Shown here: piece after piece, positions 24,572-33,880 of the stretch | How positions within the stretch are numbered: the first letter of the stretch is position 1 | Layout of the letters: each line of letters starts with the position of its first letter | Assembly: GCA_022452285.1 (NCBI GenBank) | Contig: JAKUNG010000013.1 | Location: 20,479-84,478, forward strand | Length of the DNA stretch: 64,000 bases | Origin: Terriglobia bacterium | GTDB taxonomy: Bacteria; Acidobacteriota; Terriglobia; Versatilivoradales; Versatilivoraceae | Direction: 5' to 3' | Notes under the pieces: generated by a model | Database searches by the model: none | Seen by the model: the letters and a program-made list of their open reading frames with translations, nothing else | Told to the model about the DNA's origin: nothing | Translations under genes and position numbers: made by a program

Positions 24572-26089
24572 ATGCGAGCAAAAGCAAAATTTCTGATATG
24601 CGCGCTACTGACATTGGGTCTATTAGTTCCAGTCGCCAATGCACAGATCGTTCATACAGTTACGCAGGGAAATGAAGAGGTAGTGCAATATGGTTTAAAC
24701 GAAGTGTTAGGTGAAGTCCGCTTAACCACCGTTTCTGGTACAACAATTGCCAGTACCATATCTATTACCTATTCGGGAGTTACTATTGCTAACCTCCCAA
24801 CAGGATATCCTGTAATTTCTTCTGGTGTAGTCACGTACCCTAATGGGATTACGTTGACTTGTACCGGAGGCTATTCGACATCCTGTGATAACCAGGCCAC
24901 CAAAATTACTGGTAGTAATACAGCTGCTGGTGGACAAATCATTATCACAATTGCAGGAAGCTTAAGTCCTGCTGCTAATGATTTAATTTCCATTAACGGT
25001 GTTCGAGCGGATGTATCTGCTAAAGCAGTTGCTGCAACTGTGGGAGCAACCATCCAATCAACTCCTTCAAATGCCAATCTTTTCAATATTGTTAGCGTCA
25101 CGGTTGCAACTGTCAACGGAACAATGACAGCAACAACCACTGGTGTGACAACAAAAAATTGTACTACGCCAACCAATCCTAGCATTAAAATTAGTGAAGG
25201 GTTTGCAGGTGCATTTGTTGAGCATACTAGTCCTACGGCGAATGCTCGTTCCCGTTATGGTGCTACATTAGATACAACCGTTGTGTTAGCCGTTACAGGC
25301 TTGCCAACAGGTGTAACGCTGACTTGGCCAGCCACTATCACTGCTTCAGCAGCCACAGCTTCAGGAGCAACACTTGTGTTAGCTGCCGGCTCAACATCCG
25401 CAGCGGCAACCTACGGTTTTAACACAACCGATCAATCCGCTAGTGATGCTGTTGCAGAATCATTCACTATCACTCCAACTGTTGCTGTGACCTTGGCTTC
25501 GGCCTTCGCTCAGGCAACAATTACAGCTGATGTAGGCCCTGCAGTTGCTACTACCTTCCCAGGTTATGCAGCTCCTGTGACTACGGCAGCTAACTTTGTT
25601 AACAACACCAAGTGTGTAACTTATCTGCTCTTCCCATTCGTAACCTGTCAGAAGACAACCGGATTCACAACAGGTATTGCAATTGCAAATACGAGTAAGG
25701 ATGACACTGCATTTGGTGGACTTACCACTTCTGGTGGTCAAGCACAAAGTGGAGCCATCACTTGGTACGGCTATCCTTCAAGTACGAAGACTGCTGATGG
25801 AAGTAGTGGAACTCTAGGAAGTGTCATTACGACCATTACCAGTGCTAGCCTGGCTGCCGGTGACACAAGCTCTGTCACTTGCGATGCTCAGACCGGCTTT
25901 AATGCTTTCGAGGGATATGTTATTGCAAAGGCTGACTTCCAGTTTGGTCATGGATTTGCCTTTGTCCTTGGTAAGTACAACACCGGAAGCACCTTTGATG
26001 TGGCGCACGGTTACCTTGCATTAGTAGTGCCCGATCCAGCGGTCACCGCAAGAACAACCTCGTCCGGTGGAGAATCACTAGGTCAGTAA
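24572..26089 (+). CDS. Secreted Ala/Thr-rich surface protein
   Basis: In this 505-residue protein the signal peptide (MRAKAKFLICALLTLGLLVPVANA) is cut before QIV. The body to about residue 345 is a run of Thr/Ala/Val/Ser-rich beta-strands with little charge, like adhesin or S-layer modules. The C-terminal part (about 350-505) contains TYLLFPFVTCQKTTGFTTGI, then ANTSKDD and FEGYVIAKADFQFGHGFAFV, and ends GGESLGQ. From memory this part resembles a secreted family frequent in Acidobacteriota, which I cannot verify here. The gene is visibly richer in G+C than its neighbours, as highly expressed or acquired genes often are. GAGGAG precedes the ATG and a strong terminator follows, so it is probably monocistronic and abundant. 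It follows the secretion operon and may be its substrate. Confidence 0.85.
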   Translation: MRAKAKFLICALLTLGLLVPVANAQIVHTVTQGNEEVVQYGLNEVLGEVRLTTVSGTTIASTISITYSGVTIANLPTGYPVISSGVVTYPNGITLTCTGGYSTSCDNQATKITGSNTAAGGQIIITIAGSLSPAANDLISINGVRADVSAKAVAATVGATIQSTPSNANLFNIVSVTVATVNGTMTATTTGVTTKNCTTPTNPSIKISEGFAGAFVEHTSPTANARSRYGATLDTTVVLAVTGLPTGVTLTWPATITASAATASGATLVLAAGSTSAAATYGFNTTDQSASDAVAESFTITPTVAVTLASAFAQATITADVGPAVATTFPGYAAPVTTAANFVNNTKCVTYLLFPFVTCQKTTGFTTGIAIANTSKDDTAFGGLTTSGGQAQSGAITWYGYPSSTKTADGSSGTLGSVITTITSASLAAGDTSSVTCDAQTGFNAFEGYVIAKADFQFGHGFAFVLGKYNTGSTFDVAHGYLALVVPDPAVTARTTSSGGESLGQ

Positions 26090-26114
26090 AGATTACCTTG
26101 CAGTAAGCTGACAA

Positions 26115-26149
26115 GGGTAGCCCAGTGTAAGCTGGGCTACCCTTTTTTT
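26115..26149 (+). terminator. Strong intrinsic terminator after the surface protein gene
   Basis: Perfect 11-bp stem GGGTAGCCCAG (26115-26125) and CTGGGCTACCC (26132-26142) with a 6-base loop, followed by seven T. It is the clearest terminator of the window. Confidence 0.93.
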
Positions 26150-26178
26150 ATTGTTAAGTTTGTTGGAGGAAGCAGGGA

Positions 26179-27036
26179 ATGAAAAACAAAATAGAATATG
26201 TTCTGGTGATCGGTGTTTTAATTCTGCTGTGCTCTAGCATATTCCCATTGGAGATGGCTGGTACGCCTGGAAGTGAGATTGAAAAATTAAAGAGTCGAGT
26301 ATCTGAGTATTTTACAGCGTTACACAATGGACAGATTGAGGTCGCTCGAGAATTGATCCATCCTCAATCCAGAAAAAGTCAAAATGCTGGTCAGCTAGGA
26401 GATTCTCGCATGATAGGTTTTGATATTTTGCGAGCTGATCTTGAAGAGGGTGGGAACTCAGCCATCGTTGAGATTAGTCGTGTAGCTTTGGGACCAGCTG
26501 TTGTTGGACGAATTAGAGTAAGAGAAAAGTATCGGTGGAAACTTGTTTCAGGAGAATGGTTTTTTGATCCAAATGATACACCCATGAGTGACTCATTAAT
26601 TTTTCGTGACTACTATCATAAAAAGAATGCAGACCGAGCTACGGCAAAGAAGAATGGTGAACCCCCTATTCCTTTAGAGGTAGAGTTTGATGAAAAAGTG
26701 TTTGATTTTGGAATTGCAATAAAAGGAACATCTCTCAAAGTTAAGTTCCCATTTGATAATCTTGCTAAAGAAAAGATTACGGTTGAGAAGATTTTTTTCC
26801 CAGAATGGTTTATTAAGGATGTAACTAAAGTTAGAAATTTAAAACCAGGGGAAAGTGGAGAAATTTTACTTGACCTAGATACATCCAAGTTTCTTGGCGA
26901 TGTCAGGCAAGATATTTTTGTTCAGTTTGAGCCCATCAAAGAGTTAATAAAACTGACTATTGAAGGCAAGGTATATAGAGAGGAAGATATGTCTGATACT
27001 ACGAAGAAGTTAGTAAGGAAGGAGTTAGTAAAGTAG
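26179..27036 (+). CDS. DUF1573 domain protein, exported or membrane anchored
   Basis: In this 285-residue protein a hydrophobic N-terminus (about 7-25, IEYVLVIGVLILLCSSIFPL) works as signal or anchor. Residues 30-135 resemble small alpha+beta NTF2/DUF4878-like domains (VSEYFTALHNGQIEVARELI, YRWKLVSGEWFFD). Residues 165-270 form an Ig-like DUF1573 domain (PLEVEFDEKVFDFGIAIKGT, then LKPGESGEILLDLDTSKF). DUF1573 proteins are common periplasmic or surface proteins without an assigned role. The start ATG follows GGAGG 9 bases upstream and the gene sits just after the terminator of the surface protein. It converges on the next gene with 15 bases between the stops. Confidence 0.8.
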   Translation: MKNKIEYVLVIGVLILLCSSIFPLEMAGTPGSEIEKLKSRVSEYFTALHNGQIEVARELIHPQSRKSQNAGQLGDSRMIGFDILRADLEEGGNSAIVEISRVALGPAVVGRIRVREKYRWKLVSGEWFFDPNDTPMSDSLIFRDYYHKKNADRATAKKNGEPPIPLEVEFDEKVFDFGIAIKGTSLKVKFPFDNLAKEKITVEKIFFPEWFIKDVTKVRNLKPGESGEILLDLDTSKFLGDVRQDIFVQFEPIKELIKLTIEGKVYREEDMSDTTKKLVRKELVK

Positions 27037-27051
27037 CAATTAGGTTGGTCC

Positions 27052-28887
27052 TTATGGTGAGTTTTGCTTAGCTATTAGTCGCTTTGCTTCCACGATAAAA
27101 GGATTGTCTAAATCACCTTCCCACCTTGTCAAGAACTCTTTAAAGCATAAGGTGCTAGTCTGAGAATCACCTAATCTTTCATAAGCTAGACCCATGTTAA
27201 ACCAAGCCTGATTGTAATTAGGATTTTGGTTTAAAGCTAGTCGGTAATTGTTAATTGCCTTTTGAAATTGACCATCCCTTGCATAAACCACCCCAAAGTT
27301 AAAGTAGATCTCAGAGTCTACTATTTTCTCCGAGTCTATCCGGACACCTTCTATAAGAGAGACAGCCTCATCAACTTTTTCTTGGCCAAGACGAAATAGG
27401 GCTAGATTACTTCTGGCTTCAAGATTGGAAGGATTTACATTAACAGCTCGAATGAAAACTTGTTCTGCAGCCCTGGGATTTTCATTTTTCATATGAGCTG
27501 ACCCTAAATTAATCCAAACTCGGACACTATCAGGGTATTTTTGGGCATTGTCCTCCCACAATGAAACCTCACTTTTCCAAGTATGGTTGCGTTGATAGGT
27601 TAAAAACACGCTGATTACTGCAACCAAGACTAGGGCATACCTAACTAATGAAACTGAAATAATAGGCGACTTTCGAGGGTATATAGTGATCAATGGTGTC
27701 AACAAGGCGCAAAAAAATCCAATGGAAGGCAGATATACACGGTGTTCAAAGGCCATTTCAAGGGGAAAGATCGACGATTCTGTCAAAAGTCCTATGAAAA
27801 ACCAAAATATCCAAAATGAAACAAAGGGAATTTGATGAATAGCAAAAACACCGATGCCCAAAAGAATACATAGAAATAAAATTGAGGGTAATGTTGTTGA
27901 AGGCGAAAAAATTGAAGTTGAAATTTGGACCTCATGATGTAAAGCTAACCGAGATGGTAAAGGGAACAATAACTGAGAGACATACATGGTTATTACTCGG
28001 GGTTGAGTCAGTAACCGTTCAGACATGGAGAAATCTCGACTGGAGTAATCTGTTTGTAATCTTTGAGGTATCTGCATTTTCCAAAAGAGCATTGAGCCCG
28101 TTAGGATTATTATACTTAGCCAAATAACAAGAACAGAGGTTTTCATACCCGATTTTTGTCTACATAGAAATTCGTATGTCCAAACAATAAGAGGAAAAAC
28201 AAAAGCATTTTCCTTGCTACCAAAAGCAAGTAGAAGGCTAGTTAGAGAACCTAACAGAAAAAAATAATTTCGGAACTGGGTTGTAGATTTTTTCCAAAGT
28301 AGATAAAAAATGAAAGACAGCAGTGAAAACAAACAGGCTAATAGTGTCATTCTTTGAACAATCAGTGTAACAGCCTGGGTTTGCATCGGATTAAATGCCC
28401 ATAGTGAGGCAACAAAAAAGGAAAAAAGATTAAGGTGGTGAACAAGTAAATTGGGATAAAAAATCTTCGTTACCAGTCGTATCATCCAAAATACAAGCCA
28501 GGTATTGACACAGTGCAGAAAGATGTTAACTGAATGATAGGGTTTAGGATCTAAATCTGATAGGAAGTAGTTTAAAGCGAAGGTCAAATAGGAAATGGGT
28601 CGTGTCCCTCCAATCTCACTGCTAAGAGCGGAGGTTATTGTGTTTAACGAAAGATCTTTTACTTGAATCGCCTTATTGTTCAGAATGTTAGGACCATCAT
28701 CAAAATGCCACCCTGCATTAAAGGCATTAAGGTAAGCAACTATAATTGTTACCAGGAGTAACAGGCAATAGTGCAACGGAAAAATTTTAGGAGGATTCGA
28801 CTGTCCTTTTGCTTTCTTTCTTTTGGGTTTGGAGTGCATTGATAAATTACAAAACTGACGTAAAGATCTACTATTGAACGTAGTCAT
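27052..28887 (-). CDS. Polytopic TPR protein, TMTC/PMT-like glycosyltransferase fold
   Basis: In this 611-residue protein the first 440 residues hold about ten membrane spans. An N-terminal loop WHFDDGPNILNNKAIQ carries the paired acidic residues seen in O-mannosyltransferase-like (GT-C) proteins, and HSVNIFLHCVNTWLVF follows. Residues about 455-605 form four TPR units (VRVWINLGSAHMKNENPRAA, ARSNLALFRLGQEKVDEAVS). The arrangement is the bacterial counterpart of TMTC proteins. It may glycosylate exported proteins or lipids, which is inferred from the fold. Its nearest relative in the window is the divergent gene 29247-31256. Confidence 0.8.
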   Translation of the reverse strand: MTTFNSRSLRQFCNLSMHSKPKRKKAKGQSNPPKIFPLHYCLLLLVTIIVAYLNAFNAGWHFDDGPNILNNKAIQVKDLSLNTITSALSSEIGGTRPISYLTFALNYFLSDLDPKPYHSVNIFLHCVNTWLVFWMIRLVTKIFYPNLLVHHLNLFSFFVASLWAFNPMQTQAVTLIVQRMTLLACLFSLLSFIFYLLWKKSTTQFRNYFFLLGSLTSLLLAFGSKENAFVFPLIVWTYEFLCRQKSGMKTSVLVIWLSIIILTGSMLFWKMQIPQRLQTDYSSRDFSMSERLLTQPRVITMYVSQLLFPLPSRLALHHEVQISTSIFSPSTTLPSILFLCILLGIGVFAIHQIPFVSFWIFWFFIGLLTESSIFPLEMAFEHRVYLPSIGFFCALLTPLITIYPRKSPIISVSLVRYALVLVAVISVFLTYQRNHTWKSEVSLWEDNAQKYPDSVRVWINLGSAHMKNENPRAAEQVFIRAVNVNPSNLEARSNLALFRLGQEKVDEAVSLIEGVRIDSEKIVDSEIYFNFGVVYARDGQFQKAINNYRLALNQNPNYNQAWFNMGLAYERLGDSQTSTLCFKEFLTRWEGDLDNPFIVEAKRLIAKQNSP

Positions 28888-29246
28888 TTGACTATAGTTT
28901 AATAGTTGTTAAATCCATACGGAACCCCACTTCAAAGTAATCAGATTATAGAAATAGGGCTAGTTTCTTTTGTTTTTAAGTTTCAATAACTAAAAAGCCA
29001 AGATAATATTTTGTTAACTCAGATAGAGGTTTCTCTTTGTTGAAATAAGTATTCCTAGAGAACCCAAAGTTAGATTGTACCAGACTCATTCCCAAATGGA
29101 ATGATAAGCATTTTCTCCTTTTAGAAAGTCAATGACTAAAAAAAATTATAGAAACTGTTTGGAACACTGAAATACAAGCTATCCGCTTGACAGTGGTAAA
29201 AGCATTTTTTTATGATCTCAAAAAAATACTGATGGAATTAGATTCA
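28888..29246. other. Divergent intergenic region between the two TPR membrane proteins
   Basis: About 350 bases separate the two ATGs. A perfect 7-bp inverted repeat (TCATTCC at 29086-29092, GGAATGA at 29098-29104) lies inside. No gene or RNA is visible. A leading frame from 29187 is open but has no ribosome site. Confidence 0.5.
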
Positions 29247-31256
29247 ATGAAAAAACAGCACATTTTGGCGATGGTTTTTCTTTGTTTAGCAGGAGGACTA
29301 GTCTATATCAATACATTACAGTATGAGTTTGTGTGGGATGACAATTATCAAATTGTACGAAATCCTTATCTAAACCAAGATGAGCCTGTTACAAGAATTC
29401 TCACAACTGATGTTTGGGGTTATACAAAGCCAGGACAAAAAGGGATTTCAAATTATTATCGCCCCCTACAAATGTTGTCTTATCGCTGGATTAATTCTAT
29501 TTTTGGATTAGATCCTTTTTATTTTCATCTAGCCAATATATGTTTTCATTCTTTAGTCGTGATTTTATGCTATGCCATCTTCTGGTACTTGACTAAGAAT
29601 TTTCTGTTGGCAACTATAGGGGCCTGTTTGTTTGCATTACATCCAATACACACCGAGGCTGTTGCATGGATTGCAGCTCTTCCTGAGCTAGGTTGTGCTC
29701 TGTTAATGTTTTTTTCGTTTTTGTTCTTTCTCATGACTAAATCAGATTCTTCGTTGATGATAAATCAGTTGGCAAGTAAAAATGTCGAAGAGACTTCTTT
29801 CCTAGAAAACAGTCAGTTTCTCAGACAACATCGATCATTTATACTGTGGTGTGGTTCACTTATTTCCTTTATGTTTGCATTGCTGTGGAAAGAAATGGCT
29901 CTGACGTTTCCCATTTTAGTGGCGGCTTATCAGTTTGTCATGCCCAGAGGGTCTAATAGTGTAATAGTAAGGCTTTGGTTGGCAATGAGGCAGTCACTTC
30001 CTTATCTGGGGGTTGTGGGTTTTTACCTATGCTGGCGTTACTATATTTTAGGATTTATTTCCCGAAGACAACAAGCACTGGAACTAAATCCAACAGAATT
30101 TGTTCTTAGCAGCTTCCAGTTAGTTTCAAAATATTGGTTGAAGTTATTTCTTCCTATTGAACTGAATAGTTTTTACGTTTTTGAACCAGTGCGCTCTTTT
30201 GCCGAATTTTGGAGTCTAGCCTCAATTGGATTTTTGATTCTTGCTGGTTTTATTTTATGGATTTCCTTCAGGAGAGCTCCATTATGCTGTTTCTTGGTGA
30301 TGTGGATTTTCATAAGCCTGGCACCGGTGCTGAATTTGGCTGGGGTGGGGATTAATGTTTTTGCTGAACGTTATCTTTATATTCCGTCTCTTGGATTTTG
30401 TCTGCTTTTGACTTGGACAGTTTTTACGTTCAGTGCCAAGATCAAGGGTGGAAAACCATGTGCTATTGGATTCTTTCTAATAACAATGGTTTTATATGGA
30501 GTGCAGACTTATTCACGGAACCAAGTATGGCAGAATGATTTTAGTTTATACTCCCAAACTGTTCTTGATTCTCCAAATTCTTCTCTTATACGAAATTGTT
30601 ACGCTCAGGTTTTATCCTCAGAAAAAAACGATCCGGAAGCGGCTGAACAACAATATCGCTTGGCTATTGAAATAGGAAATCAGAGTCGACCCAAGGATCT
30701 TCAACAGATAGCTAATGCCTTTGGAGGTTTAGGGGGCATTTATGCGCAGAAGGGACAATATGAAAAGGCTTTGGAGGCTGTTGAAAAAGGCATAGCAACG
30801 GGTAATTACCCTGTAACGACTGGAATTGGCTATGGTCTTGCCCTAATGCATCTGGGTAGGTTTGAGGAGGCGGCTTATGCTCTTCGAGCTATTCACAAAA
30901 TCCATCCTAATGATGAACTTGTATTAGATGCCTTAGGAGTTATTGCACTTGGGAAAAAAGAATTTGACCAAGCAGTTGTGTTTTTTAAAAAGGCCATTAG
31001 AATTGTGCCAAATTTTGCCAGTGCCCATAACAATCTTGGTCGGACCTACCTAACAATGGGTCATTCTAACAAGGCTATAACAACTCTTAAAAACGCTATT
31101 TCAATTAGTCCTAATGACCCTGTAATTTTAACCAACCTAGGCACTGTTTTGGTTGATCTTGGACGTACATCAGAAGGAATTAAATATCTTGAACGTGCAA
31201 TTCAGATTGCTCCTAATTACCAGCCCGCAAGCAAGTTACTTAAGTCCTTTCGTTAA
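29247..31256 (+). CDS. Polytopic TPR protein, TMTC/PMT-like glycosyltransferase fold (second copy)
   Basis: This 669-residue protein starts from the ATG at 29247. The frame is open from a TTG at 29187, and an ATG at 29232 is also possible. The membrane half opens with MKKQHILAMVFLCLAGGLVY and the loop YEFVWDDNYQIVRNPYLNQ with the acidic pair, followed by PLQMLSYRWINSIFGLDPFY and HPIHTEAVAWIAALPE, all as in TMTC and related GT-C proteins. The C-terminal part (about 450-665) holds five to six TPR units (FGGLGGIYAQKGQYEKALEA, AHNNLGRTYLTMGHSNKAI). Like the divergent gene at 27052-28887, it may work on exported proteins or lipids. Confidence 0.82.
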   Translation: MKKQHILAMVFLCLAGGLVYINTLQYEFVWDDNYQIVRNPYLNQDEPVTRILTTDVWGYTKPGQKGISNYYRPLQMLSYRWINSIFGLDPFYFHLANICFHSLVVILCYAIFWYLTKNFLLATIGACLFALHPIHTEAVAWIAALPELGCALLMFFSFLFFLMTKSDSSLMINQLASKNVEETSFLENSQFLRQHRSFILWCGSLISFMFALLWKEMALTFPILVAAYQFVMPRGSNSVIVRLWLAMRQSLPYLGVVGFYLCWRYYILGFISRRQQALELNPTEFVLSSFQLVSKYWLKLFLPIELNSFYVFEPVRSFAEFWSLASIGFLILAGFILWISFRRAPLCCFLVMWIFISLAPVLNLAGVGINVFAERYLYIPSLGFCLLLTWTVFTFSAKIKGGKPCAIGFFLITMVLYGVQTYSRNQVWQNDFSLYSQTVLDSPNSSLIRNCYAQVLSSEKNDPEAAEQQYRLAIEIGNQSRPKDLQQIANAFGGLGGIYAQKGQYEKALEAVEKGIATGNYPVTTGIGYGLALMHLGRFEEAAYALRAIHKIHPNDELVLDALGVIALGKKEFDQAVVFFKKAIRIVPNFASAHNNLGRTYLTMGHSNKAITTLKNAISISPNDPVILTNLGTVLVDLGRTSEGIKYLERAIQIAPNYQPASKLLKSFR

Positions 31257-31461
31257 TGTGAGTTATCCTAATGCCCAACTATTTCTGATAAAGTTGTTGG
31301 GATGATGTTAGATTGGTGTAGTAGCTTTCTTGACATAATTGCTGGATTTTCCTTGAAAAAAGTAGAGAGGACAATTAAAAGAAAATGAAAAATTGGAAAT
31401 TTACCAGATCATATTTTTGATCTGATATGTTACATTTTAGGTCTAAAGTTCTAGGTTACCT

Positions 31462-32694
31462 TTGAATTCAATAACGCAATCCTCTAAATCTGAGCTAGCA
31501 TCAGTATTAATACTGACCTCGAGTTATCCTAAGTACTTGGGAGAGCCTTCGGGAATATTTCTTCATCTTTTGGCCAAATATTTATCCGCTCAAGGGTGGC
31601 ATTTAACTGTTTTGGCTCCCAACTTTCCTGGTGGAAAAAAAATTGAGGAAATAGAAGGTATTCAGATTTATCGATTTAATTACTTTGTTCCTTCAATGCA
31701 AGGACTTTGTTATCGAAGTGGAATGCTGCCCAACCTTAGAAAATCAGTGATCTTGTGGCTACAAGTTCCCCTCTATTTGGCCAGCATGTGGTATTCAGTT
31801 CTGAAATTATTAAGAACACAATCAATTGACTTAATCCATGTTCATTGGGTGTTGCCCCAAGGTATTATTGCTGGTCTGGTTAGGGTTTTTTCAAAAATTC
31901 CAATCCTTTTAACCGTTCATGGTAGTGATATTTTTTCTTTTAAGGGGAAACTAGCAATTTTTTTGAAGAAATTTTCCCTAAGACAAGCAAGTGCAATTAC
32001 CGCTAATAGCTTATTTACTAGCAGTATAGTTAACAAACTTGATAGAAACGTACCAATCAATGTTGTTCCAATGGGAGTAGATACTGATGAATTTAACCCT
32101 GCTAGGAAGAACCCTAAGATAAGGAAGGAATTAGGAATTGAAGGTCCAATGATTCTTTTTGTTGGTAGACTCGTAGAGAATAAAGGAGTGCAACATCTTT
32201 TACAGGCTATGCCTAGTGTTTTGAAGATTTTTCCCAAGGCGGTATTAGTAATAATTGGGGATGGGTCTCAAAAAGATAAGTTAAAGAAGTTGGTTGAAAC
32301 GATGAAAATAAGTCAATCCGTGAATTTTTTAGGAACCCTATCGCATAGTCAGTTACCTGAATATTATGCTGAGGCAGATGTCTTTGTTGGACTCTCAGAA
32401 GTTGAAGGGCTTGGCGTGGTCTTTTTAGAAGCATCGTCATCTGGTCTTCCTTTGGTAGGCACTGCGATTGGAGGAACAGCCGATATTTTATTGGATGGGC
32501 TTACTGGAATTAAAGTCGAAACAGACAATATGGTTGAACTATCTAGGGCGATTGTTCGAATCTTGCGTGATGATGAATTAAATCAAAGGTTAAGTCAGAA
32601 TGCTAGAGATCATGCAGTTAAAAATTTCTCATGGCCTCGAGTCGCGTTTCGGTTTGCTGAGGTATTTAATGAAATTCTTAGTACTTCAAAATAA
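31462..32694 (+). CDS. Family 4 glycosyltransferase
   Basis: This 410-residue GT-B enzyme has an N-terminal domain opening ASVLILTSSYPKYLGEPSGIF with the glycine loop, followed by LIHVHWVLPQGIIAGLV and LLTVHGSDIFSF, the His-containing acceptor strand. The donor domain has ILFVGRLVENKGVQHLLQAM, NFLGTLSHSQLPEYYAEADV and SEVEGLGVVFLEASSSGLPLV, the E-x7-E motif. The start used is a TTG with a weak ribosome site. It opens a second glycosyltransferase group of three genes. Its donor sugar is unknown. Confidence 0.88.
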   Translation: MNSITQSSKSELASVLILTSSYPKYLGEPSGIFLHLLAKYLSAQGWHLTVLAPNFPGGKKIEEIEGIQIYRFNYFVPSMQGLCYRSGMLPNLRKSVILWLQVPLYLASMWYSVLKLLRTQSIDLIHVHWVLPQGIIAGLVRVFSKIPILLTVHGSDIFSFKGKLAIFLKKFSLRQASAITANSLFTSSIVNKLDRNVPINVVPMGVDTDEFNPARKNPKIRKELGIEGPMILFVGRLVENKGVQHLLQAMPSVLKIFPKAVLVIIGDGSQKDKLKKLVETMKISQSVNFLGTLSHSQLPEYYAEADVFVGLSEVEGLGVVFLEASSSGLPLVGTAIGGTADILLDGLTGIKVETDNMVELSRAIVRILRDDELNQRLSQNARDHAVKNFSWPRVAFRFAEVFNEILSTSK

Positions 32695-32814
32695 TGACCC
32701 TGTTTTAAATTTCGATTTAACCTCAGGATGTAGTCTTTTTGATCTAATGGATTTTCAATAACATCACCAAAGCCAACAATAAAATTTATATTTTTAGGAG
32801 TTTAGGTTTTTGAG

Positions 32815-33828
32815 ATGAGAGTTGTCTGTCCAATCATTGATGGTTCAGGAGTAGAAATTTATCATCAGAGGCTTAGTTTGGCATTGTCATGCCTCGGGGT
32901 AAGGACGGATATTCTAAAATTTTCTCCGGGTTGGGAATATTTTCCTTGGTTGTTACCTGTTGCATTTCATTCGTCAAAATTGGTTAAAAGTGACCTTATT
33001 CATAGCAATATTGATTATGGATCTTTATTTCAAATAAGGGGAAGGCCTCGTATCTTTACTCTTCATCATAGTTCAATTGATGAAAAGCACCTTAGTGCAC
33101 TTCCATTTCCAGTTAGAATTCATCATCGGTATGTGCTAAAGCCTCTTGTAAAACAGGCAATAGACCAAGCAGATAAGCTAGTAGCTGTTAGTAACTATTC
33201 TCGAACAGTAATTTGTGAGCTTTTTCAGAAAGACCTCCCCATTCAGGTTATTTATAATGGAGTAGATGCAGAGCGCTTTCATCCGATCAAGCAACAAGAA
33301 AAAAAAGGCCCTTTAACTCTATTTTTTTCCGGTAATCCAACTTATAGAAAAGGCGTTGATCTGTTTGAACCAGTAATGAAAAATTTAGGTAAAGATTTTG
33401 TTCTTCGTTACACTACAGGCCTAAGAAATCATAGGGAATCCATGCCATCCGGCAACAATATTATTTGTCTGGGATCTTTAACTGAAGATGAGCTAATAAA
33501 AGAAGTAAATCAAGCGCATATTATTTTTCAACCTTCACGTCGCGAAGGTTTTGGCCTTTCGATTCTCGAAGCCATGGCTTGTGGAAAACCGGTGGTGTCT
33601 ACTTTGGCAACCGCAATTCCAGAAGTTCTAACAAATAATAAAGGTGGTATTTTGTGTGAGCCAGAATCCGTTGACCAACTTGTGAATGCTATCCGAACTT
33701 TAGCCAGTTCTAGAGATCTACGAGAAAAAATGGGTCGGTTTAATCGGGAAAATGTTTTGCGCCACTTTACATTAAAAAATATGTCCATTCAATATTACCA
33801 CTTATACAGGGAGCTTCTTGATAATTAG
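32815..33828 (+). CDS. Family 4 glycosyltransferase
   Basis: In this 337-residue GT-B enzyme the N-terminal domain is rather short (VVCPIIDGSGVEIYHQRLSL). The donor domain has TLFFSGNPTYRKGVDLFEPV, IICLGSLTEDELIKEVNQAH and SRREGFGLSILEAMACGKPVV, which holds the E-x7-E motif. AVSNYSRTVICELFQKD sits at the domain hinge as usual. It starts at an ATG, 120 bases after the previous glycosyltransferase. A role in the same glycan pathway as its neighbours is likely. Confidence 0.86.
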   Translation: MRVVCPIIDGSGVEIYHQRLSLALSCLGVRTDILKFSPGWEYFPWLLPVAFHSSKLVKSDLIHSNIDYGSLFQIRGRPRIFTLHHSSIDEKHLSALPFPVRIHHRYVLKPLVKQAIDQADKLVAVSNYSRTVICELFQKDLPIQVIYNGVDAERFHPIKQQEKKGPLTLFFSGNPTYRKGVDLFEPVMKNLGKDFVLRYTTGLRNHRESMPSGNNIICLGSLTEDELIKEVNQAHIIFQPSRREGFGLSILEAMACGKPVVSTLATAIPEVLTNNKGGILCEPESVDQLVNAIRTLASSRDLREKMGRFNRENVLRHFTLKNMSIQYYHLYRELLDN

Positions 33829-33880
33829 AAGTGTAGAAGACGATTTAGGTCACAGTTGTTGAATTGAAAGAAATTGCAAA

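Noticed and set aside
24871-25185. Leftward 104-residue frame inside the surface protein gene
   Set aside because: It arises from the biased Thr/Ala codons on the other strand.
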